Source: JANMES01 sp038229715 (lineage in GTDB: Bacteria > Planctomycetota > Phycisphaerae > Tepidisphaerales > Tepidisphaeraceae). From it: a stretch of DNA of 64,000 nt. Positions 32,346 to 40,985 of this stretch are shown one piece after another. The stretch's first letter is position 1. The number at the start of each line of letters is the position of its first letter. Below the pieces are notes generated by a model that saw only the letters and a program-made list of their open reading frames with translations, searched no databases and had not been told where the DNA came from. The stretch is taken from positions 3,096 through 67,095 of the forward strand of contig JBBROD010000016.1 in NCBI GenBank assembly GCA_038229715.1, in the 5' to 3' direction. The position numbers were made by a program, and so were the translations under genes.

Positions 32346-34307
32346 ATGGCCTATACCGTTTTGGCTCGAAAATATCGCTCCACCACGTTCGATGAACTCA
32401 TCGGGCAGGAGCACATTTCGCGCACGCTGAAAAAAGCCATCAGTAGCGGTCGGATCGCCCATGCGTTTTTGTTCTGCGGGACGCGCGGAACCGGGAAAAC
32501 CTCCACCGCCCGTATCCTCGCCAAGTGCCTGAATTGCCAGAGCGGCGATAAGCCGGCGGAAACGCCGTGCAACAAGTGCTCCAGCTGCCTGGCGATCGCA
32601 CGTGGCGAGGACATGTCGGTCATCGAGATCGACGCCGCCAGTAACACCGGCGTGGATAACATTCGCGAGGTGATCGAAGGGGCGTATAACTCCCCGCCGG
32701 GCCGGTTCAAGATTTACATCATTGATGAAGTCCACATGCTCTCGAAAAGCGCTTTTAATGCGCTGCTCAGGACACTTGAAGAACCGCCGGCCCACGTCAA
32801 ATTCATCTTGGCGACGACGGAGCCCGAAAAAGTGCTGGCGACGATTCTCAGCCGGTGTCAGCGGTATGATTTCCGCAACATTCCCACCCGCGAGATCGCC
32901 GACCATCTGAAAGAGATCTGCAAAAAGGAAAAAATCAAAGCCGACGACGACGCGTTGCTGCTCGTCGCCAAAGCCGGGGCCGGCTCGATGCGCGATTCGC
33001 TATCGCTGCTCGACCGTCTGCTGAGCCTCGGCGAGAAAGACCTGACCGTTGAAATGATCGAACAACTGCTCGGCCTGCCGAAGACCGCGCTACTGTTCAA
33101 CCTCGCCGACGCCCTCGGGCAAGGCGATGTCGCCAGCACCCTGCAGCAGACCGAAGCCATCCTGGCCGGCGGGTTGTCGGTCGATTCGCTGATCGCGTCG
33201 CTGGTCGATCACCTGCGGAACCTGCTGATCTTGCGGACCTGCGGGGCGCAGTCGAAGCTGGTGGAAGTGCCGGGTTTGCCGGTGACCGATCTGGTGAAGC
33301 AGGCCGAGCGGTTCGACTCGATGACGCTCTCGCAGGACATCGCGATTCTCGAAGAGCTGCGCCGGCAAGTGCGCGTGAGCCAGGCCGGGCGGGCGCTGGT
33401 CGACGCGACGATGGCCCGGCTGGCGCTGGCGGAGCAGTTCGCGTCGGTGTCCGATCTGCTGGCGGGCGGAGGCTCGCCGGGGCAAAAAAAAAAGTCTGAT
33501 CTGACACCGCCGGCGTCGCCTGAAACCGCCCGCGGCCAAGTCCGCGACGCCTTCGCTCCCTCGCCTGGTACTCCGGGAGAGGGCGGGGGTGAGGGGAGAA
33601 ACGCCCCAATTCTGGCGACATCCCTCGCCGAACAATCCAATACCAACGCTGGTATGCAATCCGCGCCGTCTGACGACTCGTGTTCCTCCCCTCACCCCGG
33701 CCCTCTCCCCGCTGGGGAGAGGGAGGAAGAGACGGACGCGCTGCCGGAAGTCGGCAAGGTGTTTGACGGTCCGAAGCGGTCGATGTTCGCGGCGTTTAAA
33801 GCGGCCGCGCCCGCCAAGCCGCAAGCGGCGGCGACGAGCAATGTTGAATCCGTTGGCGCGGGGGAATTCTCCGATAAGTGGTCCGCCGTGCTGGCGAGTC
33901 TGAAGGACGAATCGCCGGGCGTACACGGCATCCTATCGCAGGGGCGATTGCTCGGGATCGAAAACGGCACCGCCGTTGTGGAGGTGAACCCGCAACTCGA
34001 AGGGCTGATCCGCAGCTTCGACCGCAACGGCAAGAAAGAGATGATTCGCGGAAAAATCGCCGAGTCGTTCGGGCAAGGCGTGGGGATCGCGTTCCGTATC
34101 GGCGAAGCGGCCGATGCGCCAACGCCGGCGCCTATGCGACCGGCTGCACCCGCAAAATCGCAAGCCGCGGAGACCGCGCCCGGCGTCCCGATCGCCCCGC
34201 CGCCCCCTCGATTGACCGCGGAGCAAATCGACGTCGCCAAGCAGGACCCGTACGTGCGGGCCGTTCTCGATCAGTTCGGCGGAACGATTGTAAAAATAGA
34301 GACGTAG
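32346..34307 (+). CDS. dnaX: DNA polymerase III subunit tau/gamma
   Basis: Clamp-loader ATPase. The 653-residue frame starts at ATG 32346 (MAYTVLARKYRSTTFDELIGQ, canonical) although it is open far upstream. Walker A GTRGTGKT (45-52), zinc cysteines C64/C75/C78/C81, Walker B IIDEVH (125-130), the SRC motif (SRCQRYDF) and domain III follow. At 33484-33493 a run of 10 A lies in the linker; slippage to either other frame ends within a few codons, as in E. coli and Thermus dnaX that make the short gamma form. A family D palindrome (33556-33728) encodes about 58 residues of the Pro/Gly/Ser linker in frame. ybaB follows, a conserved pairing. Confidence 0.96.
   Translation: MAYTVLARKYRSTTFDELIGQEHISRTLKKAISSGRIAHAFLFCGTRGTGKTSTARILAKCLNCQSGDKPAETPCNKCSSCLAIARGEDMSVIEIDAASNTGVDNIREVIEGAYNSPPGRFKIYIIDEVHMLSKSAFNALLRTLEEPPAHVKFILATTEPEKVLATILSRCQRYDFRNIPTREIADHLKEICKKEKIKADDDALLLVAKAGAGSMRDSLSLLDRLLSLGEKDLTVEMIEQLLGLPKTALLFNLADALGQGDVASTLQQTEAILAGGLSVDSLIASLVDHLRNLLILRTCGAQSKLVEVPGLPVTDLVKQAERFDSMTLSQDIAILEELRRQVRVSQAGRALVDATMARLALAEQFASVSDLLAGGGSPGQKKKSDLTPPASPETARGQVRDAFAPSPGTPGEGGGEGRNAPILATSLAEQSNTNAGMQSAPSDDSCSSPHPGPLPAGEREEETDALPEVGKVFDGPKRSMFAAFKAAAPAKPQAAATSNVESVGAGEFSDKWSAVLASLKDESPGVHGILSQGRLLGIENGTAVVEVNPQLEGLIRSFDRNGKKEMIRGKIAESFGQGVGIAFRIGEAADAPTPAPMRPAAPAKSQAAETAPGVPIAPPPPRLTAEQIDVAKQDPYVRAVLDQFGGTIVKIET
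33484..33493 (+). promoter_or_regulatory. dnaX: Predicted dnaX slippage site (A10)
   Basis: Ten A residues read CAA AAA AAA AAG TCT in frame. One added A, or a -1 ribosomal shift, gives GTC TGA; loss of one A gives AGT CTG ATC TGA. A GGAGG at 33468-33472 lies about 14 bases upstream and GGCGTCGC/GCGACGCC (33512-33519 and 33544-33551) can pair downstream. Predicted short product: 384 residues. Confidence 0.75.
33556..33728. repeat. Family D palindromic element inside dnaX
   Basis: Arms with GGGAGAGGGCGGGGGTGAGG and complement (CCTCACCCCGGCCCTCTCCC) match the intergenic copy at 13562-13729. It encodes Pro/Gly-rich peptides (PSPGTPGEGGGEG; SSPHPGPLPAGERE) in the tau-specific linker. Confidence 0.92.
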
Positions 34308-34318
34308 CTGGAGGGGCA

Positions 34319-34396
34319 AGTATTCAGGGGCAAGGGGCAAGAGCCAAGCAAGAAATGCTTTCCCGACTTGCACCATGCCCCTCGCCGCTGAATACT
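34319..34396. repeat. Palindromic element between dnaX and ybaB
   Basis: AGTATTCAGGGGCAAGGGGC and imperfect complement, with a short loop, just after the dnaX stop. Confidence 0.75.
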
Positions 34397-34419
34397 GCAT
34401 TTCCAAAGGAGTTCCAACG

Positions 34420-34761
34420 ATGTTTGATGCCCTTAAGAATCTCGGCAACCTCGGCGACATGATGAAAATGGCCCAGGAGATGCAGTCCAAGATGGCGCAG
34501 ATGCAGGAGGAGATGGCCCGCCGTCAGATCACCGCCGAGGCGGCTGGCGGGTTGGTCACCGCCACCGTCAACGGGAAGATGCAGTTGGTAAACCTCAAGA
34601 TCGACAAGACCAAGGGAGACACCACCGATCTGGAGTTTTTGGAAGACGTGATCGTCGCCGCCGTGTCCGCCGCCCAAACCCAGGCCGGCGAGCAACTGCA
34701 GGCCGAGATGTCCAAGCTCACCGGCGGGCTGAATCTCCCGCCGGGGTTGCTCGGGGGGTAA
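34420..34761 (+). CDS. YbaB/EbfC nucleoid-associated protein
   Basis: A 113-residue DNA-binding protein of the YbaB family: N-terminal MFDALKNLGNLGDMMKMAQEMQ and Met-rich helix, then EAAGGLVTATVNGKMQLVNLKID, the conserved strand pair, and a C-terminal helix. ATG 34420 is 10 bases after AAAGGAG. It follows dnaX as in most bacteria; recR, the usual third gene, is absent. Confidence 0.93.
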   Translation: MFDALKNLGNLGDMMKMAQEMQSKMAQMQEEMARRQITAEAAGGLVTATVNGKMQLVNLKIDKTKGDTTDLEFLEDVIVAAVSAAQTQAGEQLQAEMSKLTGGLNLPPGLLGG

Positions 34762-34987
34762 GGTACTCAATTTTATTCTGCAGTTAACGTCAAGCAGAGT
34801 TTTTCTTAACGATGGCGCGGATATAAGCGTACTCACTGCATGGTTTGCAGCTTCAGGTTTTCCCTTAACCCAATCTAAATCAATTTCTAGCGAAATTCCT
34901 GCGCATTGCTCATAAGGACTTGCCCCAAGTCATGTTCAATCCATGCTTGGAATCCCCGGGGGGTTCCGCATTTAACAAGGCACGGAT

Positions 34988-35995
34988 ATGCATTCAAATC
35001 GTAAGATTATTCGGGGTTTTACTCTCGTCGAGCTTCTTGTAGTTATTGGTATTATCGCGCTGTTGATCTCCATTCTGCTGCCCGCCCTGAATAAGGCGCG
35101 TAAGCAGGCACAGGAGACCCAGTGCATGTCGAACCTGAAGCAGATGGGGTTGGGCATTGAAATCTATTGCGTCACGAACAAGGGAACATTGCCACAGAAA
35201 GGCCCGGACGGCTCTGACACCACCAGCAACATGTTCGGCCCAGGTAACGGCACTACCGGCGTGGTGGGCGTGGATGACTCGAGCATCTGGTTCAACGCCA
35301 TCCCCAAAGCGATTAGCGGCAAGTCGTACTACGATCTTTTGAAGGACGACTTCAATGGGGTCGCTCTACCGACTCCACCTGCCAACAACCTTTTTCTTTG
35401 CCCGACCGCCGGCCCGGCCTTCACGCAGGGCACGAATGACGTCGTTCAGGGCGAATACTTTCTTCTGAACGGCCTTGACTCGTCCGGTGCGGTGACGTTT
35501 CCGGGTAACAAGTTCAAGTTCAACCTGTCTTACGTGTTCAACTCCAAGCTCGGCGACACCTGGAATGCCGCCCGCACCAAGGTGGTCACGACGATCCCGG
35601 TGATCCGCCAGTCGCACCTTCGTCCGGCATCGGAAGTCGTCACGATCCTTGAAAAAGTCGCCAACACCGGCGAATACACCGATCAGACCGTACAAAAGTA
35701 TGCCGCGACCTTCCCGACGGTTTATGGAACAAAGATCAACGCAGCCGGCCTGAACAACAACGCCGCCCAGCCCAAGAGTAACTGGAAGCGTTACACGACG
35801 CGTCACCGTTCCGGCGGGATGCTGCTGTTCGCCGACGGACATGTCGCCTATACGTCCTGGGTGGACGCCCAAATCCCGGCGAGCATGCTCCCGGGCAACG
35901 CCTTGCAAGCTTACGGTGCAGGCGGCCTGACCTACGGGTCGGATGCCAATCAGCCCGGCAAGGTCATCTGGAGCATTGCTGGCCCTCTGCAGTAG
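34988..35995 (+). CDS. Type II secretion/pseudopilin-like protein with H-X9-DG ending
   Basis: A 335-residue prepilin-like protein. After a short basic leader, the prepilin peptidase site and helix read RGFTLVELLVVIGIIALLIS, cleaved after Gly with Phe+1 and Glu+5. NLKQMGLGIEIYC follows, then a globular C-terminal domain ending with HRSGGMLLFADGHVAY, the H-X9-DG pattern typical of planctomycete multicopy pseudopilins. Function may be pseudopilus or surface-related. The 226-base upstream gap is AT-richer with a weak ATTCCCC-type hairpin and no gene. A terminator follows at 36014. Confidence 0.88.
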   Translation: MHSNRKIIRGFTLVELLVVIGIIALLISILLPALNKARKQAQETQCMSNLKQMGLGIEIYCVTNKGTLPQKGPDGSDTTSNMFGPGNGTTGVVGVDDSSIWFNAIPKAISGKSYYDLLKDDFNGVALPTPPANNLFLCPTAGPAFTQGTNDVVQGEYFLLNGLDSSGAVTFPGNKFKFNLSYVFNSKLGDTWNAARTKVVTTIPVIRQSHLRPASEVVTILEKVANTGEYTDQTVQKYAATFPTVYGTKINAAGLNNNAAQPKSNWKRYTTRHRSGGMLLFADGHVAYTSWVDAQIPASMLPGNALQAYGAGGLTYGSDANQPGKVIWSIAGPLQ

Positions 35996-36013
35996 TCGTA
36001 ATCTGACCTCACC

Positions 36014-36055
36014 ACCGACGGCCCGTTTCGCCATGAAATGGGCTGTCGGTCTTTT
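36014..36055 (+). terminator. Intrinsic terminator after the pseudopilin gene
   Basis: Stem ACCGACGGCCCGTTTC with GAAATGGGCTGTCGGT (one G-T and one mismatch), a 5-base loop and CTTTT directly after. Clean rho-independent form 18 bases past the stop. Confidence 0.85.
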
Positions 36056-36066
36056 AGGAGAAAACC

Positions 36067-36786
36067 ATGTTGAAGAAATCACGAATCGTTGGCGTTGCCG
36101 CTTTATTGTTCCTCGTTGCCGCGGGTGTCGAGAAGACGCATCCGCCGATGAAGTACCTCGCGCAGGACGACATCAACTGGCTGGCGATCCTGCCCGAACC
36201 ACCGACGAAAGGCTCGGCCGAGCAGAAATCGGAGATCACACAGATCCTTGCGATTCAATCCACCCGCACGAAAGACGAAGAGGCTCGCTTAAAGCTCAAC
36301 GAGAAGTTCGTGGTTTTCCAGTTCGCCCCGATCATCGGCGAAGGCTTCACCGCCGAGAAATGCCCGCTGACGGCGGCCATGTTCAAGGACTTGGAGACCG
36401 ACTCCAAATCTTTCAGCCGGACCGCCAAGGAGCATTGGGATCATCCGCGCCCGCCGTACGTAAACGCCGAAGTGCATCCGTGCGTGACGCTGGAAAACGA
36501 AGGCTCGTACCCGTCCGGCCATGCCACCCGCGGCATCCTGTTTGCGCTGGTATTGGCGGACATTTTCCCCGAGCATCGCGCCGCGTTGCTCGAACAAGGC
36601 CGGCAAGTCGGCTGGGATCGTGTCGTCGGCGGTGTGCATTACCCGTCCGATGTCGCCGCCGGGCGAGTCCTTGGGCAGGCGATCGCCAACAAGCTAACGA
36701 CCCTCGCCGCGTTTAAAGCGGATCTGGAAAAGGTCAAAGCGGAACTGCAATCGCTCCACGCCCACCCTACGGCGATGCTGCATTGA
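36067..36786 (+). CDS. PAP2-family acid phosphatase (class A type), exported
   Basis: A 239-residue phosphatase with an N-terminal signal or anchor (IVGVAALLFLVAAGVE). The three vanadium-haloperoxidase/PAP2 motifs are complete: KEHWDHPRP (K-x6-RP), SYPSGHATRG, and GWDRVVGGVHYPSDVAAGR where Arg, His and Asp have the catalytic spacing. The order and spacing resemble class A nonspecific acid phosphatases (PhoN). Probably frees phosphate from organic esters in the periplasm. AGGAGAAA precedes ATG. Confidence 0.9.
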   Translation: MLKKSRIVGVAALLFLVAAGVEKTHPPMKYLAQDDINWLAILPEPPTKGSAEQKSEITQILAIQSTRTKDEEARLKLNEKFVVFQFAPIIGEGFTAEKCPLTAAMFKDLETDSKSFSRTAKEHWDHPRPPYVNAEVHPCVTLENEGSYPSGHATRGILFALVLADIFPEHRAALLEQGRQVGWDRVVGGVHYPSDVAAGRVLGQAIANKLTTLAAFKADLEKVKAELQSLHAHPTAMLH

Positions 36787-36960
36787 TTACGCCCGTTTCC
36801 GAAACGCCGCCGGCGACATCCCCACAAACCGCTTGAACTGTTTGCTGAACGTAAACGGATCAGCGTGCCCCAGCGCGTAGGCGATTCCCCTGTTGCTCAG
36901 CCGATGTCGGCCGACGAGGACCGAAAAATCGTCCCCCATTCGATTCCCATCAACCATTCG
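36787..36960 (-). pseudogene. C-terminal remnant of an AraC-family regulator
   Basis: Reading leftwards, RHRLSNRGIAYALGHADPFTFSKQFKRFVGMSPAAFRKRA ends in TAA at 36787-36789 when split as LSNRGIAYALGHADPFTFSK followed by QFKRFVGMSPAAFRKRA: the second helix-turn-helix of AraC proteins (GF.DPFYFSRxFKRxxGxSPxxYR). Nothing recognisable of the first HTH or a ligand domain precedes it, so most of the gene is lost. Confidence 0.75.
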
Positions 36961-37094
36961 CTATCCATGCGACTAAATATGACCTGTTGCCGACCATTTA
37001 GGCCATGGCAAGGCTGTATTTCGCGTCGAATGTGTTAACTTGGCGGACCAAACAGAACATTCGCGAACCCTTTCTAACGATCAGGAGTTTTGAC

Positions 37095-39104
37095 ATGAGC
37101 GGCACGATCAACTGGGGCATCATCGGCTGTGGCTCGATTGCCAAGGCATTTGCGACCGGACTGAAACTCGCCAAGACCGGCAAGTTGTACGCAGCCGGCT
37201 CGCGCGATCAAGCCAAGGCCGACAAGTTCGCCGCCGATCACGGCGCGACCAAGGCGTACGGGTCTTACGACGCCTTGCTGGCCGACAAAGACGTGAACGC
37301 GGTCTACATCGCCGTGCCGCACCCGCAGCACGCGGAGCTTGCCATCCGGGCCGCGAGGGCGAAGAAGCACGTGTTGGTGGAAAAGCCGTTCGCCGTCAAC
37401 CAGGCCGAAGCGATGGCGATGCTCGAAGCCGCCGTCATCAATGACGTGTTCATGATGGAAGCGTTCATGTACCGCTGCCACCCGCAGACAGCCAAGCTCG
37501 TCGAACTGCTGAAGGAGAAAGTGATCGGCGAGGTCCGCGTGATCAACGCTACCTTCAGTTTTCAGGCTGGTTTTAATGCTGAAAGCCGCCTGTTCAAGAA
37601 TGATTTCGCCGGCGGTGGGATCATGGACGTCGGTTGCTATACCGCCAGCTACGCCCGGCTGGTCGCCGGTGCTGCCACCGGGCAGGACTTTGCCGATCCG
37701 ATCGACGTCAAAGGCGCCGCCCACCTCGGGCAGACCGGCGTGGACGAGTGGGCCGTCGGCACGCTTAAGTTCCCCGGCAATATTCTCGCGCAGATCGCCA
37801 CGGGTGTCGGCGTCAACCAGGAAAACATCGTCCGCATCTTCGGGAGCGATGGCAAAATTACCGTCCCCAACCCCTACACCGCCAGCCGTGGCGGGCCGGA
37901 TGCGGGCAAGATCATCGTCCATCGCAAAGGCGAAAAAGAACCGACTGAGCACGTCCTCGAGGCATCCAACACCAGTTTCGGGCTTGAAGCCGACGTGTTC
38001 GGCAACGCCGTGCTGGCTGGGAAGAAACAAGCGCCGTCGCCGGCGATGAGTTGGGACGACACGCTGGGCAACATCTCAACGCTCGACCGCTGGCGCGAAG
38101 CGATCGGCCTGACGTACGAGATGGAAAAGCCCGACAAGATGCTTCACACCGTCGACCGCCAGCCGCTTAAAGTCCGGCCCGAAAACAACATGGTGTATGG
38201 CAACATCCCGCACCTGGACAAAAAAGTCAGCCGTCTGGCGATGGGCTGCGACAACCAGCGCACCATGCCTCACGCCGCCGTCATGTTCGACGACTTTTTC
38301 TCCCGTGGGGGAAACATGTTCGACACCGCCTTCGGTTACGGCGGCGGCATCATGGAAAAACTGCTGGGCCAGTGGATGAAGAACCGCGGCGTTCGCGAGC
38401 AGGTTGTCGTCATCGTCAAAGGCTGCCACACTCCCAATTGCGATCCGATCAGTCTGACAGCGCAATTAAAAACCTCGCTCGAACGCCTGCAGACCGATTA
38501 CGCCGACATCTATATGATGCACCGCGACAACCTCGAGTATCCGGTCAGTGCGTTCGTCGACGTGTTGAACGAGCACGTCAAGGCCGGCCGGATCAAAGCC
38601 TTCGGCGGGAGCAACTGGACACTGGCGCGCGTGCAGGAAGCGAATGACTACGCAAAATCCAAGGGATTACAGGGCTTCTCGGTCGTCAGCAACAACTTCA
38701 GTCTGGCGAGGATGGTCAAACCCGTCTGGGGCGGATGCGTCGCATGCAGCGATCCGGAATCGCGCGCGTGGCTGACCAAGACGCAATTGTCGGTCATCAG
38801 CTGGTCCAGCCAGGCCCGCGGGTTCTTCACCGATCGCTCCGCGCCCGACAAGCTGACCGACAAGGACTTGGTCAACAGTTGGTACAGCGAAGATAACTTC
38901 CAGCGGAAGCAGCGCGTTTACGAACTGGCGAAAAAGCTGAACGTCACGCCGATCTCGATCGCGTTGGCGTATGTGATGAGCCAGCCGTTCCCGACGTTCG
39001 CGCTGATCGGCCCGCGAATCTTGTCCGAAACACGCACGAGCATGGAAGGCTTGAGCATCAAGCTCTCGCCGGAACAGGTGAAGTGGTTGAATCTGGAAGC
39101 GTAG
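37095..39104 (+). CDS. Gfo/Idh/MocA oxidoreductase fused to aldo/keto reductase
   Basis: A 669-residue two-domain fusion. Residues 1-345: GFO/IDH/MocA NAD(P)-binding fold (NWGIIGCGSIAKAFATGL), the EKPFAVN motif with catalytic Lys, and GGGIMDVGCYTASYARL. Residues about 365-669: aldo/keto reductase with the tetrad D and Y (FDTAFGYGGG), K (VIVKGCH) and H (MMHRDN), plus the late WSSQARGFF segment. ATG 37095 follows AGGAG at about 37083; an upstream ATG at 37005 adds nonhomologous residues. Both halves seem complete, so it may channel a sugar through sequential redox steps. Substrate unknown. Confidence 0.92.
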   Translation: MSGTINWGIIGCGSIAKAFATGLKLAKTGKLYAAGSRDQAKADKFAADHGATKAYGSYDALLADKDVNAVYIAVPHPQHAELAIRAARAKKHVLVEKPFAVNQAEAMAMLEAAVINDVFMMEAFMYRCHPQTAKLVELLKEKVIGEVRVINATFSFQAGFNAESRLFKNDFAGGGIMDVGCYTASYARLVAGAATGQDFADPIDVKGAAHLGQTGVDEWAVGTLKFPGNILAQIATGVGVNQENIVRIFGSDGKITVPNPYTASRGGPDAGKIIVHRKGEKEPTEHVLEASNTSFGLEADVFGNAVLAGKKQAPSPAMSWDDTLGNISTLDRWREAIGLTYEMEKPDKMLHTVDRQPLKVRPENNMVYGNIPHLDKKVSRLAMGCDNQRTMPHAAVMFDDFFSRGGNMFDTAFGYGGGIMEKLLGQWMKNRGVREQVVVIVKGCHTPNCDPISLTAQLKTSLERLQTDYADIYMMHRDNLEYPVSAFVDVLNEHVKAGRIKAFGGSNWTLARVQEANDYAKSKGLQGFSVVSNNFSLARMVKPVWGGCVACSDPESRAWLTKTQLSVISWSSQARGFFTDRSAPDKLTDKDLVNSWYSEDNFQRKQRVYELAKKLNVTPISIALAYVMSQPFPTFALIGPRILSETRTSMEGLSIKLSPEQVKWLNLEA

Positions 39105-39126
39105 TCGGCGATAAGGCGGCGGGTCC

Positions 39127-39442
39127 GTGCGAAATGTCAGCGATTGCGTCTGTTGGAAACTCGACCGTATCACGGGCCTCCGGCCCGTGCCGATAGAGTC
39201 TGTCCTTCGAAAAGCTTGACCTCGCAGACATTCCTGCGCCGTCAGCACGGGCCTCCGGCTGCTGTGTCCAAACCCCCAAAAACACGTCATGCTGAGGTAC
39301 TCCGAAGCATCTCGGACGCCGAATACCGCTCGAGATTCGAGATCCTTCGGCGTACCTCAGGATGACGACACTTGTGTGTTCGCGGGGTTTGAACACAGCA
39401 GCCGGAGGCCCGTGGTACGGTCGAGTTTGCAGACTGACGCAC
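39127..39442. repeat. Nested palindromes: family C element interrupted by a family B element
   Basis: Outer arms GTGCG...ACTCGACCGTATCACGGGCC and complement (ending GACTGACGCAC) are family C. Inside sit CGGCTGCTGTGTCCAAACCC and its complement, and inside that a family B palindrome (39285-39367, CGTCATGCTGAGGTACTCCG). This fills the 393-base gap to the next gene. Confidence 0.88.
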
Positions 39443-39497
39443 TACCGGCACTCCGTCGAATTGACGTGACGGCTTGGATCGATCCATTCCTTTCCGT

Positions 39498-40985
39498 TTA
39501 ACGGAAGCCGATGTTCAGATCCGTCAGCACCTGACCGCTGATCATCGCCAGCGTCAGCACGCGCGGCGACGTGGCGATACTCAGCGAGGTATGCGTCTCC
39601 ACCCGCAAAACATAAGTGGCCGGCGGCAACTGGGCGAAAGTGTACCCGCCGTTGGCGTTGGTGGTGGTGATGAAGTCACCGGAGTTGGGCGTGCCGTCGT
39701 TATTGATATCGAGGTAAACGGTTTCACCTTGAATACCCGAGTCAGCACCGTTGCGAATGCCGTCGTGGTTGATGTCGCCGAACACGCTTCCGCTGATCAC
39801 AATCGGGCGGGCCGCGGCGAAATCCCTTCGGGTGATCTGGCTGGCCGTCACCGTCACGTCGGCCGAGCCGAACCGTGGGGAAACGCCGATCCATCCTGAA
39901 GGGATCACTTCCTGCAAACGGTAGGATCCGGGCACGACGCCGTTAAATGTGTAAACGCCGCCGGAGTTGGTCGCGGTCGACAGTTCACCGACGTCGAGTT
40001 GGCCGTCGCGGTCGGTGTCGAGGAAGACCGTCCAACCGGCCAGCGGACCTTCGCCGACGCCGCCGGAAGAGTTGCCGTTGACGTCTTCAAAGATCGTCCC
40101 GGTAATCGTCCCAGCCGGTGATGCAGCAGCGCCAACCGTGTAGTGGTTGGCGATCTGCTCGCTCGTTAGTCTCACGGGGTACATCGCTACTTCGTCGATC
40201 GTGCCGTGGAAGAAATCCTGATAGAACGGATCCAGCCCGTCGCCGCCGACGACTGATCCGATAAACCACGTTTTGTAATTTGCCAGTGTGCCCACCGCCA
40301 CCACGCCCGGCTGCGCCACGCCGTTGCTGTAGTACGTGCCAGCCGCCTTGGCGCCGTTGATATAGAGCGCCGACGCCCGGCCGTTCTTTGCGGTCGCGGC
40401 CAAGTGATAGAGATTGCCCGCGACCACTTCCTGGCTGGCGACAAACATCTTGCCTGCGCCATCAAACGTGTAGAACGCGAAGTGCGGCCTCCCGGCGATG
40501 TTGATGATCCGCAGATTGAACGTCCAATCGGTGTACACGCCGGCGCTGTTGGTGTTCACCAGGATGCCCTGATTGTTGGTCTGCGTCGGCCGCACCCACG
40601 CCTCGACCGTCAGGCCGGAGTAGGTCTTGCTGTCCTGAATGTTGTGGACATCCTGATTGAGCCCGTTGACGTTGAACTGTGTGGCGGTATCGCCGGCGGT
40701 TCCGGCGATGCCGGGCTGGCTGTGATCGGGATTGTTGTAGTATTGACCGACCAGCGTCGATCCGCCGGTGGCGCTGGGGTTGTTGAGCGCGAACTGAGAC
40801 GCGCCCGATTCATTCAGTTGAAAGTACCCGCGCGGCGCGTCGGCCAACACCGCGGCACTGTAGCTGGACATCAGACACCGCGTTTCCAGCGGCTCGATCG
40901 CCGCGGTGGCTGCCTGTGCAACCACGACTTCATTGTTTCGCTTCAACATCGCACCGATACGCAGGCCCATACAACGCACTTTCAT
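39498..40985 (-). CDS. Exported LamG and SdrD-B-like repeat protein with LEPR-like motif
   Basis: A 495-residue protein. Near residue 33 it has IEPLETRCLMSS, a variant of the planctomycete LEPR-xLL motif found near the N-terminus of secreted proteins. Residues 45-285 form a LamG/concanavalin-like domain (LTVEAWVRPTQTNNQGILVN; IDEVAMYPVRLTSEQIANHY). Two SdrD-B/carboxypeptidase-regulatory-like repeats follow (GTITGTIFEDVNGN, then ISGSVFGDINHDGIRNGADS), with DxDxDG-type calcium-binding loops (DTDRDGQLD). No catalytic domain. ATG 40985 is preceded by AAGGAG. Probably a cell-surface adhesion or matrix protein. Confidence 0.82.
   Translation of the reverse strand: MKVRCMGLRIGAMLKRNNEVVVAQAATAAIEPLETRCLMSSYSAAVLADAPRGYFQLNESGASQFALNNPSATGGSTLVGQYYNNPDHSQPGIAGTAGDTATQFNVNGLNQDVHNIQDSKTYSGLTVEAWVRPTQTNNQGILVNTNSAGVYTDWTFNLRIINIAGRPHFAFYTFDGAGKMFVASQEVVAGNLYHLAATAKNGRASALYINGAKAAGTYYSNGVAQPGVVAVGTLANYKTWFIGSVVGGDGLDPFYQDFFHGTIDEVAMYPVRLTSEQIANHYTVGAAASPAGTITGTIFEDVNGNSSGGVGEGPLAGWTVFLDTDRDGQLDVGELSTATNSGGVYTFNGVVPGSYRLQEVIPSGWIGVSPRFGSADVTVTASQITRRDFAAARPIVISGSVFGDINHDGIRNGADSGIQGETVYLDINNDGTPNSGDFITTTNANGGYTFAQLPPATYVLRVETHTSLSIATSPRVLTLAMISGQVLTDLNIGFR

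Noticed and set aside
34949..34967. Weak hairpin GGAATCCCCGGGGGGTTCC before the pseudopilin
   Set aside because: Arms are imperfect and loop-free, no T run follows and it lies just upstream of a start, so neither terminator nor operator can be supported.
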